From the NCBI GenBank assembly GCA_030372335.1, contig JAUDCW010000004.1: a stretch of DNA of 64,000 nucleotides; one strand, written 5' to 3'. Shown piece after piece: positions 33,110 through 41,857 of the stretch. The notes beneath the pieces were generated by a model. That model saw only the letters and a program-made list of their open reading frames with translations, searched no databases and was not told the DNA's origin. Origin of the DNA: JALCOL01 sp022649665. Its GTDB lineage: Bacteria; Bacillota; Bacilli; Lactobacillales; Enterococcaceae. Position numbers and translations under genes: made by a program. Every line of letters begins with the position of its first letter. Positions within the stretch are counted from its first letter, which is position 1.

Positions 33110-33832
33110 ATGTACAAACAACATTTTTTTACAACCTTTGATGGTTCAAAGATCCATTATTTGACTGCCGGCAGCGGTGAACCGTTAGTCTTGCTTCATG
33201 GCAACGCCGGCAGTATCGCTTATTTTAAAAACCAGATCCCCTATTTCGCCAAACACTTTTTTGTGATCGCGATCGATTCACGCGGTCAAGGAAAATCAAC
33301 GAATGCAAGCGATCGCTTGACGTTTTCAATGATGGCCGAAGATATTTATGCACTTTTGAAGCATGAACATCTTGAGCATGTCAATATCTTAGGTTTCAGC
33401 GACGGCGCAAATTTGGCGATGCAGCTGGCGGTCCTTCATCCGGCGATCATCCGTAAGATGGTGTTGAATGCCGGGAATATCCGGACGACCGGCGTCCACT
33501 GGTGGAGCCAGATTTTAAGCGATCTTCTCTATTGGCTGACCGCTTTTCTGGGGCTGTTCAGCCAAAATATGCATAAAAAAAGCCTTGTCTTCCGGCTATT
33601 GATCAAAGATCTGGCTTTTTCTTATCATGATCTTGAGAAGATCACCATCCCGACGCTGGTCCTCGTCGGTGCGAAAGATGTCATTTTGCGCTCGCATTCG
33701 ATCTCGCTCTATCAGGCTCTGCCGAATGCGACCTTTCTTGAAATGCCGCGCGTCGGTCATCGCTTTGCTTGGCAAAACCCGCGCGCTTATAATAAAATCG
33801 TGTTGAATTTTCTGGAGGGAGATTTTGTATGA
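33110..33832 (+). CDS. Alpha/beta hydrolase
   Basis: 240-residue cytosolic hydrolase. The oxyanion region LLHGNAGS, nucleophile elbow GFSDGA (Ser 97), acid Asp 190 in VGAKDVI and His 217 in VGHRF form a complete catalytic triad. The start is the ATG at 33110, after AGGTGG; an extended -10 (TGCTATAAT, 33054-33062) lies upstream. The stop overlaps the mprF ATG by 4 bp, so it is made with MprF. A role in lipid or aminoacyl-ester turnover is attractive because of this coupling (aminoacyl-phosphatidylglycerol hydrolases exist in other bacteria), but is only an inference. Confidence 0.85.
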   Translation: MYKQHFFTTFDGSKIHYLTAGSGEPLVLLHGNAGSIAYFKNQIPYFAKHFFVIAIDSRGQGKSTNASDRLTFSMMAEDIYALLKHEHLEHVNILGFSDGANLAMQLAVLHPAIIRKMVLNAGNIRTTGVHWWSQILSDLLYWLTAFLGLFSQNMHKKSLVFRLLIKDLAFSYHDLEKITIPTLVLVGAKDVILRSHSISLYQALPNATFLEMPRVGHRFAWQNPRAYNKIVLNFLEGDFV

Positions 33833-36420
33833 AACGTTTTGTTGATTGGCTGAAGAGCCACGGGAAATTATTTAAATGGATCTTTGTTGTTTCCGTTCTT
33901 TATCTGGTGATCACCGAACTTGCTTCGATCAGCAAGACGATCGACTTTGTTCAATTAAAAAACTATTTAAGTGATTTGTCGATCTTCAAAATCGCTGGTT
34001 TGACTTTTCTTGGGCTCTTTTCGGTCAGTATCATGCTGAACTATGATTTTATTTTGAACCGTCTGCTGAAGACGGATTATTCCAAACGCTATATCGCTGA
34101 GACCAGCTGGGTCACCAATTCGCTCAATAATATTTTAGGATTCGGCGGTTTGATCAGCATCGGGCTGCGTTCAGGGTTTTATGGCGGTGAAAAAGGCAGC
34201 AAAAATGTCGTCAGCTCACTCGCCAAGATCCTGCTCTTTGCAATGAGCGGTCTTTCGATCTGTTCTTTCTTGTCGCTCTTATTATTAGTCTTTTCACCAA
34301 CTAATCCGCTCCTTCATCAATACGGCATATGGCTGATCGGCGGATCGCTTTATTTTCCTATGGTCATTTTAGTTTCTTACTTCAAGAAAACCGGCCTTTT
34401 AGGCGGTCTGGCGCCGAAATACATTCGCGAACTGCTTTTGACGAGCTTTTTGGAGTGGGTCGGTGTGATCGCGACTTTTGTTGTGATCGGCTGGGCGATG
34501 GGCGTCCATTTTACACTGCATGAAGTGATTCCTTTATTCGTTGCAGCGAACATCATCGGGATCATTTCGATGATCCCCGGGGAATTGGGAAGTTTGGATG
34601 TCATCTTGATCTTAGGCCTCAGCAACCTTGGGATCCCGCGCGAGATCATCGTTGCCTGGCTTTTGCTCTTCCGTATTTTTTACTATATCATTCCATTTTT
34701 CATCGGACTTTTCTTCTTCGGCAGAAATCTGAACGGCCGCTTCAATACCCGCTTTGGCGGACTGCCGAAGATGCTGGGCGAGGAATTCTCCCATAAACTC
34801 CTTGTCGCACTTTTATATTTTTCCGGAACGCTTTTGATGCTTTCAGCGACGATCCCGCAGGCGCTCAATCAATTCAGCTGGCTGCGGCGGATCGAACCGA
34901 TCGCCTTCCACTGGGTCACACGGCTGCCGAGTATTATTTTCGGTTTTCTTTTGATCATTCTTGGCCGCGGGATCTCTGCCCGCGTCAAAAAAGCCTACCC
35001 GATCGGTTTGGTCCTCGTTGCAAGTGTTGTGATCTATACGTTCGTCCGCGATTTTTCGTGGAGCATGATCATTTTTATGGGGGTCCTGCTGGTGTTCCTG
35101 CTGTTCTCCAAAGGCGAGCTTTACCGCAAGCAATTAGTGTACTCATGGGAGATGCGCACGACCGATTTTCTGATATTCGGCAGTTTGATGGTCTTATATA
35201 TCATCATCGGCGTCTATAATCTGCCGACTCATCTTCTGCGCCACCGCCACCCGATCGATTTTCTGCTTTTCCCCTCGGAGCAACTCTGGTTCCAGGGTCT
35301 CGTAGCGATCATTTTAGTTGCGCTTTTCAGCGGACTTGTTCTCTATTATCTCCAAAGCCCGCGACACCGCTTAGGTGAGAAGCTTGATCCCGATAAGCTG
35401 CAGGCGCTCCTTGATGCCTATGGCGGCAACACCGACAGCCAGCTTGCTTTTTTAGGTGACAAAGATCTCTACTATTATGAAGACGAAACCCGCACCCCGA
35501 CGGTTGTTTTTCAGTTCCGCACTTATTGCGACAAATGCATCATCATGGGAAATCCTTCGGGCAAACATGCTGATTTCGCGAAAGCCGTCGAACAATTTGT
35601 CAATGAAGCCGATGAATGGGGCTATCAGCTCGCTTTTTATGAAGTCACTGAAGAATATGTGATGCTCCTGCACGATTACGGCTACGACTTCATCAAAATG
35701 GGCGAGGCGGCCGAAGTTGACTTGAATAAATTCACGCTCTCGGGCAAAAAGCACAAAGGTCAGCGGGCACTCGTCAACCGCTTTGAAAGAGACGGCTATT
35801 CATTTGCGGTGCTCGAGCCGCCATACAGCGAGGCAACGATGCACACCTTGAAAACAGTCTCCGATGCTTGGTTGAACGGCCGCCGCGAAAAAGGTTTCTC
35901 CCTGGGTTTTTATGATGAGGACTATTTAAAACGCAGTCCGATCGCCGTCATCAAAAGCCAAAAAGGAACGATCGTCGCTTTTGCGAATCTTTTACCCGTG
36001 TACGACAAAAAAACGGCTACGATCGATCTGATGCGCTACTTGCCGGAAGTTGCCAGCGGGGCAATGGATTATTTATTTGCCAAACTATTCGCCGATCTGC
36101 GTGAAAAAGGCATTTTGTATTTTGATCTGGGCATGGCTCCTTTGAGTAATGTCGGGACTTCGCGCAAAAGTTTCACACAAGAGCGGGTCGCCAACCTCGT
36201 CTATTCTTTTGGCGATCACTTCTATTCATTCACCGGCTTGCGCGAATTTAAAGACAAATATGCAAATTTTTGGATCCCGAAATACAATCTGTACAGCCGC
36301 GACAACTCTCTGATTTATACGATGCTGCAGATCTTGATCATTGATGATAATAGTGCGCAAGGCAAAGTCCGCTGGCCGCTCTCACGCAAGATCATCCGCT
36401 TCTTCACAAAAAAAGATTAA
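33829..36420 (+). CDS. mprF: Phosphatidylglycerol lysyltransferase / flippase MprF
   Basis: 863-residue bifunctional membrane protein. The N-terminal about 500 residues hold many transmembrane helices (flippase and synthase membrane part), followed by the soluble DUF2156 aminoacyltransferase domain (about 520-860) with GNPSGKHADFAKAV, LDLMRYLPEVASGAMDYLF and FDLGMAPLSNVG-type segments. It adds lysine from Lys-tRNA to phosphatidylglycerol and exposes it on the outer leaflet, lowering negative surface charge and protecting against cationic peptides. Length is normal. GGAGGGAG lies upstream of the ATG, inside the preceding hydrolase gene. Confidence 0.95.
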   Translation: MKRFVDWLKSHGKLFKWIFVVSVLYLVITELASISKTIDFVQLKNYLSDLSIFKIAGLTFLGLFSVSIMLNYDFILNRLLKTDYSKRYIAETSWVTNSLNNILGFGGLISIGLRSGFYGGEKGSKNVVSSLAKILLFAMSGLSICSFLSLLLLVFSPTNPLLHQYGIWLIGGSLYFPMVILVSYFKKTGLLGGLAPKYIRELLLTSFLEWVGVIATFVVIGWAMGVHFTLHEVIPLFVAANIIGIISMIPGELGSLDVILILGLSNLGIPREIIVAWLLLFRIFYYIIPFFIGLFFFGRNLNGRFNTRFGGLPKMLGEEFSHKLLVALLYFSGTLLMLSATIPQALNQFSWLRRIEPIAFHWVTRLPSIIFGFLLIILGRGISARVKKAYPIGLVLVASVVIYTFVRDFSWSMIIFMGVLLVFLLFSKGELYRKQLVYSWEMRTTDFLIFGSLMVLYIIIGVYNLPTHLLRHRHPIDFLLFPSEQLWFQGLVAIILVALFSGLVLYYLQSPRHRLGEKLDPDKLQALLDAYGGNTDSQLAFLGDKDLYYYEDETRTPTVVFQFRTYCDKCIIMGNPSGKHADFAKAVEQFVNEADEWGYQLAFYEVTEEYVMLLHDYGYDFIKMGEAAEVDLNKFTLSGKKHKGQRALVNRFERDGYSFAVLEPPYSEATMHTLKTVSDAWLNGRREKGFSLGFYDEDYLKRSPIAVIKSQKGTIVAFANLLPVYDKKTATIDLMRYLPEVASGAMDYLFAKLFADLREKGILYFDLGMAPLSNVGTSRKSFTQERVANLVYSFGDHFYSFTGLREFKDKYANFWIPKYNLYSRDNSLIYTMLQILIIDDNSAQGKVRWPLSRKIIRFFTKKD

Positions 36421-36433
36421 GAAGGTGGTCTCT

Positions 36434-37372
36434 CTGGAAATCCTTATCAGCGCGCTCTTACCGATCGTTGTGACGCTTGGACTGGGCTTTTTTGCCGGCT
36501 GGCGTCACGATTTTTCGGCCGCACAAAGCGCTGTCTTGAACCGGATGGTGATGCTTTACGCGCTGCCGATGAGCTTGGCCGCCGGTATTTTGAGCATCGA
36601 TAAAACGCACCTGCTTCAAAACCGTGGGATGTTTCTTTGGCTCGCCAGCGGAATGATCGGCGGATATCTTTTCTTTTTCCTTATTTTTCACTATTTATTC
36701 CGCAAGAAACTCGGACTTGCCGCACTTCGGGCGCTCGCGGTCGCCGGCCCCGCCGTGCCATTTGTCGGCACTTCTGTTTTGAGTGTGCTTTTTGGCAATG
36801 AAAGTTCCGTTTCGATCACGATCTGCTCGCTCTTGATGAATTTATTCCAAGTCCCGCTGACCCTTGTCTTCCTCTCCGTTGCTACAAAGCAAGCTTCTGG
36901 CGAAGTCATGGAACGGACCGATTTTTTTCGGCACCTTTTCTCCGCCTTTCAGGAGCCGGTCGTTTGGGCCCCGATCCTCTCCTTTTTATTGGTCATGTGT
37001 GATTTTCAATTGCCGCATACGTTTAAGAGCTCTTTCACGCTGCTGGGAAGCGCGACTGGCGGGGTGGCGCTGTTTGCTTCCGGTGCGATCTTGTATGCTC
37101 AAAAAGTCCAGTTTTCAAAAGGGGTCTTTGCCAACGTTGCGGCAAAGAATCTCCTCTTGCCGGCACTCCTCTGGCTCGCGATGGCGTTAAGCGGGACTAG
37201 CCATGCCTTGATCAGCATCACCTCGATCACGATGGCGATCCCCAGCGCTTCGATCGCTGTGATCCTTGCAGTCCGTTTCAGTTTATACGAAAAGGAAGCC
37301 GCCTCGACGCTGTTTTTCAGTACCGTTTTATCCCCTTTGACGATGGGATTCTTTATTCTTTTTCTCAAATAA
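36434..37372 (+). CDS. AEC family transporter (auxin efflux carrier-like)
   Basis: 312-residue membrane protein with about ten helices and the AEC/PIN-like pattern (ILISALLPIVVTLGLGFFAG at the N-terminus, LNRMVMLYALPMSLAAGIL, helix break VAGPAVPFVGTSVL). Members export organic acids or amino acids; the substrate here is unknown. No ATG, GTG or TTG sits at the expected place: the only fitting start is CTG at 36434, five bases after AAGGTGG, giving an N-terminus that matches the family. It begins 13 bp after mprF and ends before a bidirectional terminator, so it belongs to the same operon. Confidence 0.78.
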   Translation: MEILISALLPIVVTLGLGFFAGWRHDFSAAQSAVLNRMVMLYALPMSLAAGILSIDKTHLLQNRGMFLWLASGMIGGYLFFFLIFHYLFRKKLGLAALRALAVAGPAVPFVGTSVLSVLFGNESSVSITICSLLMNLFQVPLTLVFLSVATKQASGEVMERTDFFRHLFSAFQEPVVWAPILSFLLVMCDFQLPHTFKSSFTLLGSATGGVALFASGAILYAQKVQFSKGVFANVAAKNLLLPALLWLAMALSGTSHALISITSITMAIPSASIAVILAVRFSLYEKEAASTLFFSTVLSPLTMGFFILFLK

Positions 37373-37377
37373 GCACA

Positions 37378-37416
37378 AAAAAAGCCAAGCCCGCAAAAAC
37401 GGGTTTGGCTTTTTGA
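37378..37416. terminator. Bidirectional terminator between the AEC gene and tuf
   Basis: 11-bp stem AGCCAAGCCCG/CGGGTTTGGCT (one G-U) flanked by A7 and T5. Confidence 0.92.
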
Positions 37417-37426
37417 TAGCAGTGAT

Positions 37427-38614
37427 TTATGCTTCGATTTCAGAAACGATACCGGAACCAACGGTACGTCCGCCTTCACGAATAGAGAAGGTCGTCCCTT
37501 TTTCGATCGCAACTGGATGGATCAATTCAACATCGATCGATACGTTGTCGCCAGGCATTACCATTTCAACGCCTTCAGGCAATTCGATCACGCCGGTAAC
37601 ATCCGTCGTACGGAAGTAGAATTGTGGGCGGTAGTTTGTGAAGAATGGAGTGTGACGCCCGCCTTCTTCTTTGGTCAAAATGTAAACTTCGCCTTTGAAC
37701 TTCGTATGCGGAGTGATTGAACCTGGTTTTGCCAAAACTTGTCCACGTTCAACTTCATCACGAGTAACCCCGCGAAGCAAAACGCCGACGTTGTCTCCAG
37801 CTTCACCAAAGTCGAGTGTTTTCCGGAACATTTCCACACCGGTAACGACTGTAGTTTTGATTTCTGGTTTGATACCAACGATTTCAACTTCATCGCCGAC
37901 ACGAACCATCCCGCGATCGATACGGCCGGAAGCTACTGTTCCGCGCCCAGTGATCGTGAAGACATCTTCAATTGGCAAAAGAAGCGGTTTGTCAGTATCA
38001 CGAACTGGTGTTGGGATATATTCGTCAACAGTATCCATCAATTCCATGATCGCTTCTTCAGCAGTTGGATCGCCTTCCAAAGCTTTCAATGCAGAACCTT
38101 TGATGACAGGAATATCGTCACCAGGGAAACCGTATTCTGTCAACAATTCGCGAACTTCCATTTCAACCAAGTCGATCAATTCTTCATCATCGACAAGATC
38201 GATCTTGTTCAAGAAGACGATCAAATATTTAACGCCAACTTGCCGTGAAAGAAGGATATGTTCACGTGTTTGCGGCATTGGACCATCAGTTGCGGATACA
38301 ACTAAGATCGCGCCGTCCATTTGTGCTGCGCCGGTGATCATGTTTTTCACATAGTCCGCGTGCCCTGGGGCATCGATATGCGCATAGTGGCGTGCTTCCG
38401 TTTCATATTCAACGTGTGCTGTATTGATCGTGATCCCGCGTTCGCGTTCTTCAGGAGCAGCATCGATATTTGCGTAATCTTGTACTTGTGCCAATCCTTT
38501 TTCCGCTAAAACTTTCGTAATCGCAGCTGTTAAAGTGGTTTTACCATGGTCAACGTGGCCAATGGTCCCAATATTAACATGCGGTTTGGATCTGTCATAA
38601 TGTTCTTTTGCCAT
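37427..38614 (-). CDS. tuf: Elongation factor Tu
   Basis: 395-residue GTPase delivering aminoacyl-tRNA to the ribosome. G1 GHVDHGKT, effector GITINTAHVEYE, G3 DAPGHADY, G4 NKID and G5 SALKAL are intact, and domains 2 and 3 are complete. G3 has Ala where most bacteria have Cys (DCPGH); this variant is usual in lactobacilli and relatives. The start used is MAKEHYDRSK, after GGAGG with rather long spacing. The gene stands alone rather than in the str operon. Confidence 0.99.
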   Translation of the reverse strand: MAKEHYDRSKPHVNIGTIGHVDHGKTTLTAAITKVLAEKGLAQVQDYANIDAAPEERERGITINTAHVEYETEARHYAHIDAPGHADYVKNMITGAAQMDGAILVVSATDGPMPQTREHILLSRQVGVKYLIVFLNKIDLVDDEELIDLVEMEVRELLTEYGFPGDDIPVIKGSALKALEGDPTAEEAIMELMDTVDEYIPTPVRDTDKPLLLPIEDVFTITGRGTVASGRIDRGMVRVGDEVEIVGIKPEIKTTVVTGVEMFRKTLDFGEAGDNVGVLLRGVTRDEVERGQVLAKPGSITPHTKFKGEVYILTKEEGGRHTPFFTNYRPQFYFRTTDVTGVIELPEGVEMVMPGDNVSIDVELIHPVAIEKGTTFSIREGGRTVGSGIVSEIEA

Positions 38615-38702
38615 AACTAAACAAACCTCCAAAAATATTTATTAGGAAGACCCTTCGTTGAAGGATACAAACCTTAATGAAATTTGACCTTCCATCTCTA
38701 CC

Positions 38703-38730
38703 ATTATATACTTTTTTGCCAAGTTAGCAA
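38703..38730 (-). promoter_or_regulatory. tuf promoter
   Basis: TTGCTA, 16 bp, TATAAT on the minus strand, about 90 bp before the tuf ATG. Confidence 0.7.
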
Positions 38731-38749
38731 AATAATTCTGCCTGATTTT

Positions 38750-39439
38750 CTAATTTTTTTCCGGCTTCGTTATCTTTTCACTGATTTTCGCTGGATTTGT
38801 GATTTTTTCGATCAGCGGAGCTGTCAAAACGCGATCCCAAAAATGGATGAACGGCCCCGTGAAAAACGCATTGATCACTGTCCCGATCCCGACCGGTCCG
38901 TGAAAGACAAGTGCCGTCACGACGAAGAAGACATCTTGAGCGACCCGCACCGGAACGAAGGGCCAATGGGTGTATTTCAAGATCATCGGCGTGATGCCGT
39001 CATAGATCCCCGCCCCGAGATCAGCCCCGAGATAAAGCGAGATCCCCATCGTAAATAGCAGAACACCGATGAGCAGTCCGCACAGCTTGATGACGATTCC
39101 CGGTGTCTCCATGAGCGGAGCTAAAAGGCTATTGAAGAATTGGATGAAATAGCCGACCAGCACCATGTTGATCAAAGTCCCCCAGCCCAGATTTTTCCGG
39201 TTGAACACCAGGATCAAAAGAAAGAACAATAGATTCAGCAAAAGCTGAAAGTTCCCCAAACTCATCCCCAATGCGCGCGACATCCCGAGATTGTTCGCGC
39301 TGTAGGCATCAACACCGACTTGAGCAGCGTTCAAGATCGCTGCCCCGAACGCCAAAATCACGACGCCGAAAAAAGCGAGCAGGAGCCGCAAAAACAGCTG
39401 CTCTTGTTTGATATTCTTTTTAGTACTTTCTTTTGGCAA
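38750..39439 (-). CDS. YczE/YyaS/YitT family membrane protein
   Basis: 229-residue polytopic membrane protein with five to six helices; segments such as AQVGVDAYSANNLGMSRALGMSLGN and YLGADLGAGIYDGITPMI fit the YczE family. Function of the family is unclear, though members often sit beside regulators or lipopeptide genes. Start choice is uncertain: a TTG at 39439, after AGAAGGGG, is preferred because longer frames begin inside the perR terminator. It lies between tuf and perR on the same strand. Confidence 0.7.
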   Translation of the reverse strand: MPKESTKKNIKQEQLFLRLLLAFFGVVILAFGAAILNAAQVGVDAYSANNLGMSRALGMSLGNFQLLLNLLFFLLILVFNRKNLGWGTLINMVLVGYFIQFFNSLLAPLMETPGIVIKLCGLLIGVLLFTMGISLYLGADLGAGIYDGITPMILKYTHWPFVPVRVAQDVFFVVTALVFHGPVGIGTVINAFFTGPFIHFWDRVLTAPLIEKITNPAKISEKITKPEKN

Positions 39440-39460
39440 AGCGCATTTCCCCTTCTTTTT

Positions 39461-39497
39461 CCACAAGAAAAGGGCCCGTGACATTTTTGTCAAGGTC
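39461..39497 (-). terminator. Terminator of perR
   Basis: Minus-strand stem of 10 pairs in 12 positions (GGGACCTTGACA with TGTCACGGGCCC), AAAA loop, then UUUUCUU. Lies downstream of the repeat that ends perR. Confidence 0.7.
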
Positions 39498-39504
39498 CCT
39501 ATTT

Positions 39505-39626
39505 CCAGATAAACGGCGTTCCAAAAACAGCTTCTCCGGAAATCATCCGAAAAAACTCAAAAATATGACAGACTATCTTCAACTTTTCCTTCTTATTTTT
39601 CGAAGGCAGACGCTTTTTTCACAGCC
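39505..39626. repeat. Dispersed 122-bp repeat, copy A
   Basis: Aligns over its whole length, by eye at about three-quarters identity, with 58726-58848. Shared blocks include ATAAACGG, CAAAA.CAGCTTC, CTCAAAAATAT and CTTCTTATTT. Both copies follow a terminator hairpin. Copy A runs into the last codons of perR, so the final residues of PerR (about KKASAFEK) are encoded by repeat sequence. Confidence 0.7.
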
Positions 39627-40087
39627 GCTTCTTTTAACTCTTTGTTTTGCGCCGCTTCTTTTTTGGCGGCGCATTCCGGGCAGAGCCCATAGACTTCTAA
39701 GCGGTGATCGTCGATTTGATAGCCGGTCAACTGGCTGGCCGCCGTCTCAACATCTTCCAGTCCCGGATAAAAGAAATCCGTTACTTTGCCGCACTCGCGG
39801 CAGATCGCGTGATAATGAGGCTCTGTCACAAAATCAAAGCGGCCGGAATTGTCGCCATAACTCATTTCATCGACAAACCCGATTTTGGTAAACAAACGCA
39901 AATTATTATAAACCGTCGCCACACTAATATTAGGGAAACGCGTTTCGATCGCATGATAAATTTCGTCTGCTGTCGGATGGCTGCGATGCTCGATCAGATA
40001 CTCCAGGATCGCATAGCGCTGCGGGGTGATCCGAACATTTTCGTCTTTCAGCTGTTCGATTGCTTGCTGAACAATTTGATTTTCCAC
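39593..40087 (-). CDS. perR: Peroxide-responsive repressor PerR (Fur family)
   Basis: 164-residue metalloregulator. The winged-helix part has ITPQRYAILEYLIEHRSHPTADEIYHAI and SVATVYNNLRLF; the regulatory site includes GRFDFVTEPHYH, and the structural zinc is held by CRECGK and CPECAAK. The HPTADEIY and GRFDF patterns fit PerR better than Fur or Zur. GTG start after AAAGGAGG. The C-terminus has an extra charged tail (KEAAQNKELKEAAVKK..) whose end is encoded by a dispersed repeat. Expected targets are peroxide-defence genes; none is adjacent. Confidence 0.88.
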   Translation of the reverse strand: MENQIVQQAIEQLKDENVRITPQRYAILEYLIEHRSHPTADEIYHAIETRFPNISVATVYNNLRLFTKIGFVDEMSYGDNSGRFDFVTEPHYHAICRECGKVTDFFYPGLEDVETAASQLTGYQIDDHRLEVYGLCPECAAKKEAAQNKELKEAAVKKASAFEK

Positions 40088-40125
40088 TGAAAAGACCTCC
40101 TTTCAGCATTTGTTCTTACTCTTAC

Positions 40126-40154
40126 ATAATACTATTTATTAGAAAAGAATTCAA
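40126..40154 (-). promoter_or_regulatory. perR promoter
   Basis: TTGAAT, 17 bp, TATTAT on the minus strand. AT-rich dyads overlap it (TAATAAATAGTATTAT), weakly like a Per box, so autoregulation is possible. Confidence 0.5.
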
Positions 40155-40167
40155 TCCTTTCCCGCAA

Positions 40168-41688
40168 TTATCCGAGCCAATTCCCAGAAGAACCGAAATT
40201 GTTCCAGCGGCCGCCGATCATCTGCCAGCCGGTCCGCATCGCACCATCGCTGCCAAAGTAATACCAAGTGCCGCTGAGCGAGCGCCAGCCGGTCGCCATC
40301 GCGCCGCTCGCCTCCAGCAGATACCAGGTGCCGCCGAGATTTTGCCAACCGCTCCGCATCGCCCCGCCGGAATCCAACAGATACCAAGTGCCGCCGACCA
40401 TTTGCCAGCCAGTCGCCATCACACTGTCACTTCCAAAGTAATACCAAGTGTCCGCTGACTCGCGCCAGCCGCGTGCCGCTGCGCCGTTAGCGCCTAATAG
40501 ATACCAGCGGCCGGCGACATTCCGCCAGGCATTGCTTTTCATCGCGCCGCTTTCATCCAGATAGTAGCAAGTCCCGCCATCACTGACAAGTCCGGTTTGC
40601 ATCGCACCGTCCGCGTTAAAATAGTACCAGCGGCTGCTGATCATTTGCCAGCCGGTCGCCATCGCGCCGCTCGCATCCAAAAAGTACCACTTACCGTTGA
40701 TCATTTGCCAGCCGGTCGCCATCAAGGCTTCTTCGTTCATAAAATACCAGCGGCCGCCCGCGAGACGCCAGCCGGAAGCTTGCTTCCCCGGTGCATCGAA
40801 ATAGTACCATTTGCCGCTTTCCGCCTGTTTCCAGCCAGTAATTCCTTCAGTGAGCGACTGGATGAACATTCGGTTCGGCTCCGTGATTTTCGGTCCGTAG
40901 TTTTTATATTTCAGCCATTCATACGCGTGGATGCCGACGATTTCGTTATTTTCATTATAAAGCGCGCCGCCGGACGTTCCGGCGCTGCCAAGCAGCCGGT
41001 AATATAAACGGCCCGTATCATCGTCTGTCAGCACTTCTTTTTCACTCGTCATTTGATATCCATAGCTTTCAGGATAGGCATTCAAATGGATCGTCTCCCC
41101 GATCGCGATCCCTTGGGCAAGTGCGAGCGTTCCGGTATTTTTACCGAACGCACGGTTCAGCTGCACCAGCCCGATATCTTCATCGTGGGCATCTTCCGGT
41201 GCCTTTTGCCAGCGGTTCGTCACAAAAAGGGCTTGATCGACGGCAAACCCGAATGGGGCCTGTCCGCGCGCCGCATCATATGCCGGAAAAACGATGACCG
41301 TTTTTGCATATCCGCCGTTTTCTGCGCAATACAAATTATGCCCTGCTGTGAGCAAGATCCCTTTCGTATCATCTGCCGGATCAGTGCCGACCAAGTTGCC
41401 GCTGCCGCGCTTGACGCTGCCGTCTGGAAACTTCATCAGCAAAAGTGCGGCGGTGGAATGCGGATAAGTCGTTGGTTCCGCTGCCGCCAGTGATCCGCCG
41501 ACCGGTCTGCCGACCGGCGGCAAGTTCGGCGCAAACCCGCTCGCGGTCGTTTTGCTCAGCACTTCCAACTCAGAACGATCCAACTGAATGATCGCTTGCG
41601 TCGCTGAATCAGCTGCTCTGACCTCCCCTGCCCAGAAAAAAATCGAGAAAAAAGCAAAAAGTGCCGCCCAACGAATTTTATTTTTCAA
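40168..41688 (-). CDS. Secreted V8-like serine protease with wall-binding repeats
   Basis: 506-residue exported protein. Residues 1-25 form a signal peptide (cleavage near VRA-AD). A trypsin-fold domain (about 70-280) has LLTAGH (His 117), DEDIGL (Asp 171) and GSAGTSGGAL (Ser 239), like Glu-specific V8-type endopeptidases. From residue 285 to the end there are eleven repeats of about 20 residues of type GWxxxxGxWYYFDxxGAMAT, as in choline/glucan-binding proteins, which should anchor it to wall glycans. TTG start after GAGGGG. The fusion suggests a surface-attached protease acting on envelope or host proteins; substrate unknown. Confidence 0.9.
   Translation of the reverse strand: MKNKIRWAALFAFFSIFFWAGEVRAADSATQAIIQLDRSELEVLSKTTASGFAPNLPPVGRPVGGSLAAAEPTTYPHSTAALLLMKFPDGSVKRGSGNLVGTDPADDTKGILLTAGHNLYCAENGGYAKTVIVFPAYDAARGQAPFGFAVDQALFVTNRWQKAPEDAHDEDIGLVQLNRAFGKNTGTLALAQGIAIGETIHLNAYPESYGYQMTSEKEVLTDDDTGRLYYRLLGSAGTSGGALYNENNEIVGIHAYEWLKYKNYGPKITEPNRMFIQSLTEGITGWKQAESGKWYYFDAPGKQASGWRLAGGRWYFMNEEALMATGWQMINGKWYFLDASGAMATGWQMISSRWYYFNADGAMQTGLVSDGGTCYYLDESGAMKSNAWRNVAGRWYLLGANGAAARGWRESADTWYYFGSDSVMATGWQMVGGTWYLLDSGGAMRSGWQNLGGTWYLLEASGAMATGWRSLSGTWYYFGSDGAMRTGWQMIGGRWNNFGSSGNWLG
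40171..40836 (-). repeat. Tandem 60-63-bp repeats encoding wall-binding modules
   Basis: Eleven in-frame tandem units, with the codons for GWQM..GTWY conserved between units. The most similar units (GWQMINGKWYFLDASGAMAT type) suggest recent duplication; units five and six (GLVSDGG.., NAWRNV..) are more diverged. Confidence 0.85.
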
Positions 41689-41752
41689 AATAATCCCCTC
41701 ATTTAATTAATCGATTTAGTAAACAATGCGTCAATTAAAATCATTTTAACAT

Positions 41753-41797
41753 AAAAAAAGTCTACGCGATTACTAGGTTTTAGTAAAGGCGCAGACT
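41753..41797 (-). terminator. Terminator of cysK
   Basis: Minus-strand stem AGTCTGCGC/GCGTAGACT with inner TTACT/AGTAA and a run of seven U. Confidence 0.85.
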
Positions 41798-41857
41798 AAA
41801 GATTATTTTAATATAAACAACTCACCGCGAGCGTGCAGTGCTTGAAAAGCAAACCGC

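Noticed and set aside
38750..39493. Longer N-terminus for the YczE-family protein starting at 39493
   Set aside because: The extra codons overlap the perR terminator and lack a well-placed ribosome binding site.
40168..40836. CRISPR-like spaced repeats
   Set aside because: Units of about 60 bp are contiguous, in frame and encode wall-binding modules; there are no unique spacers and no cas genes.
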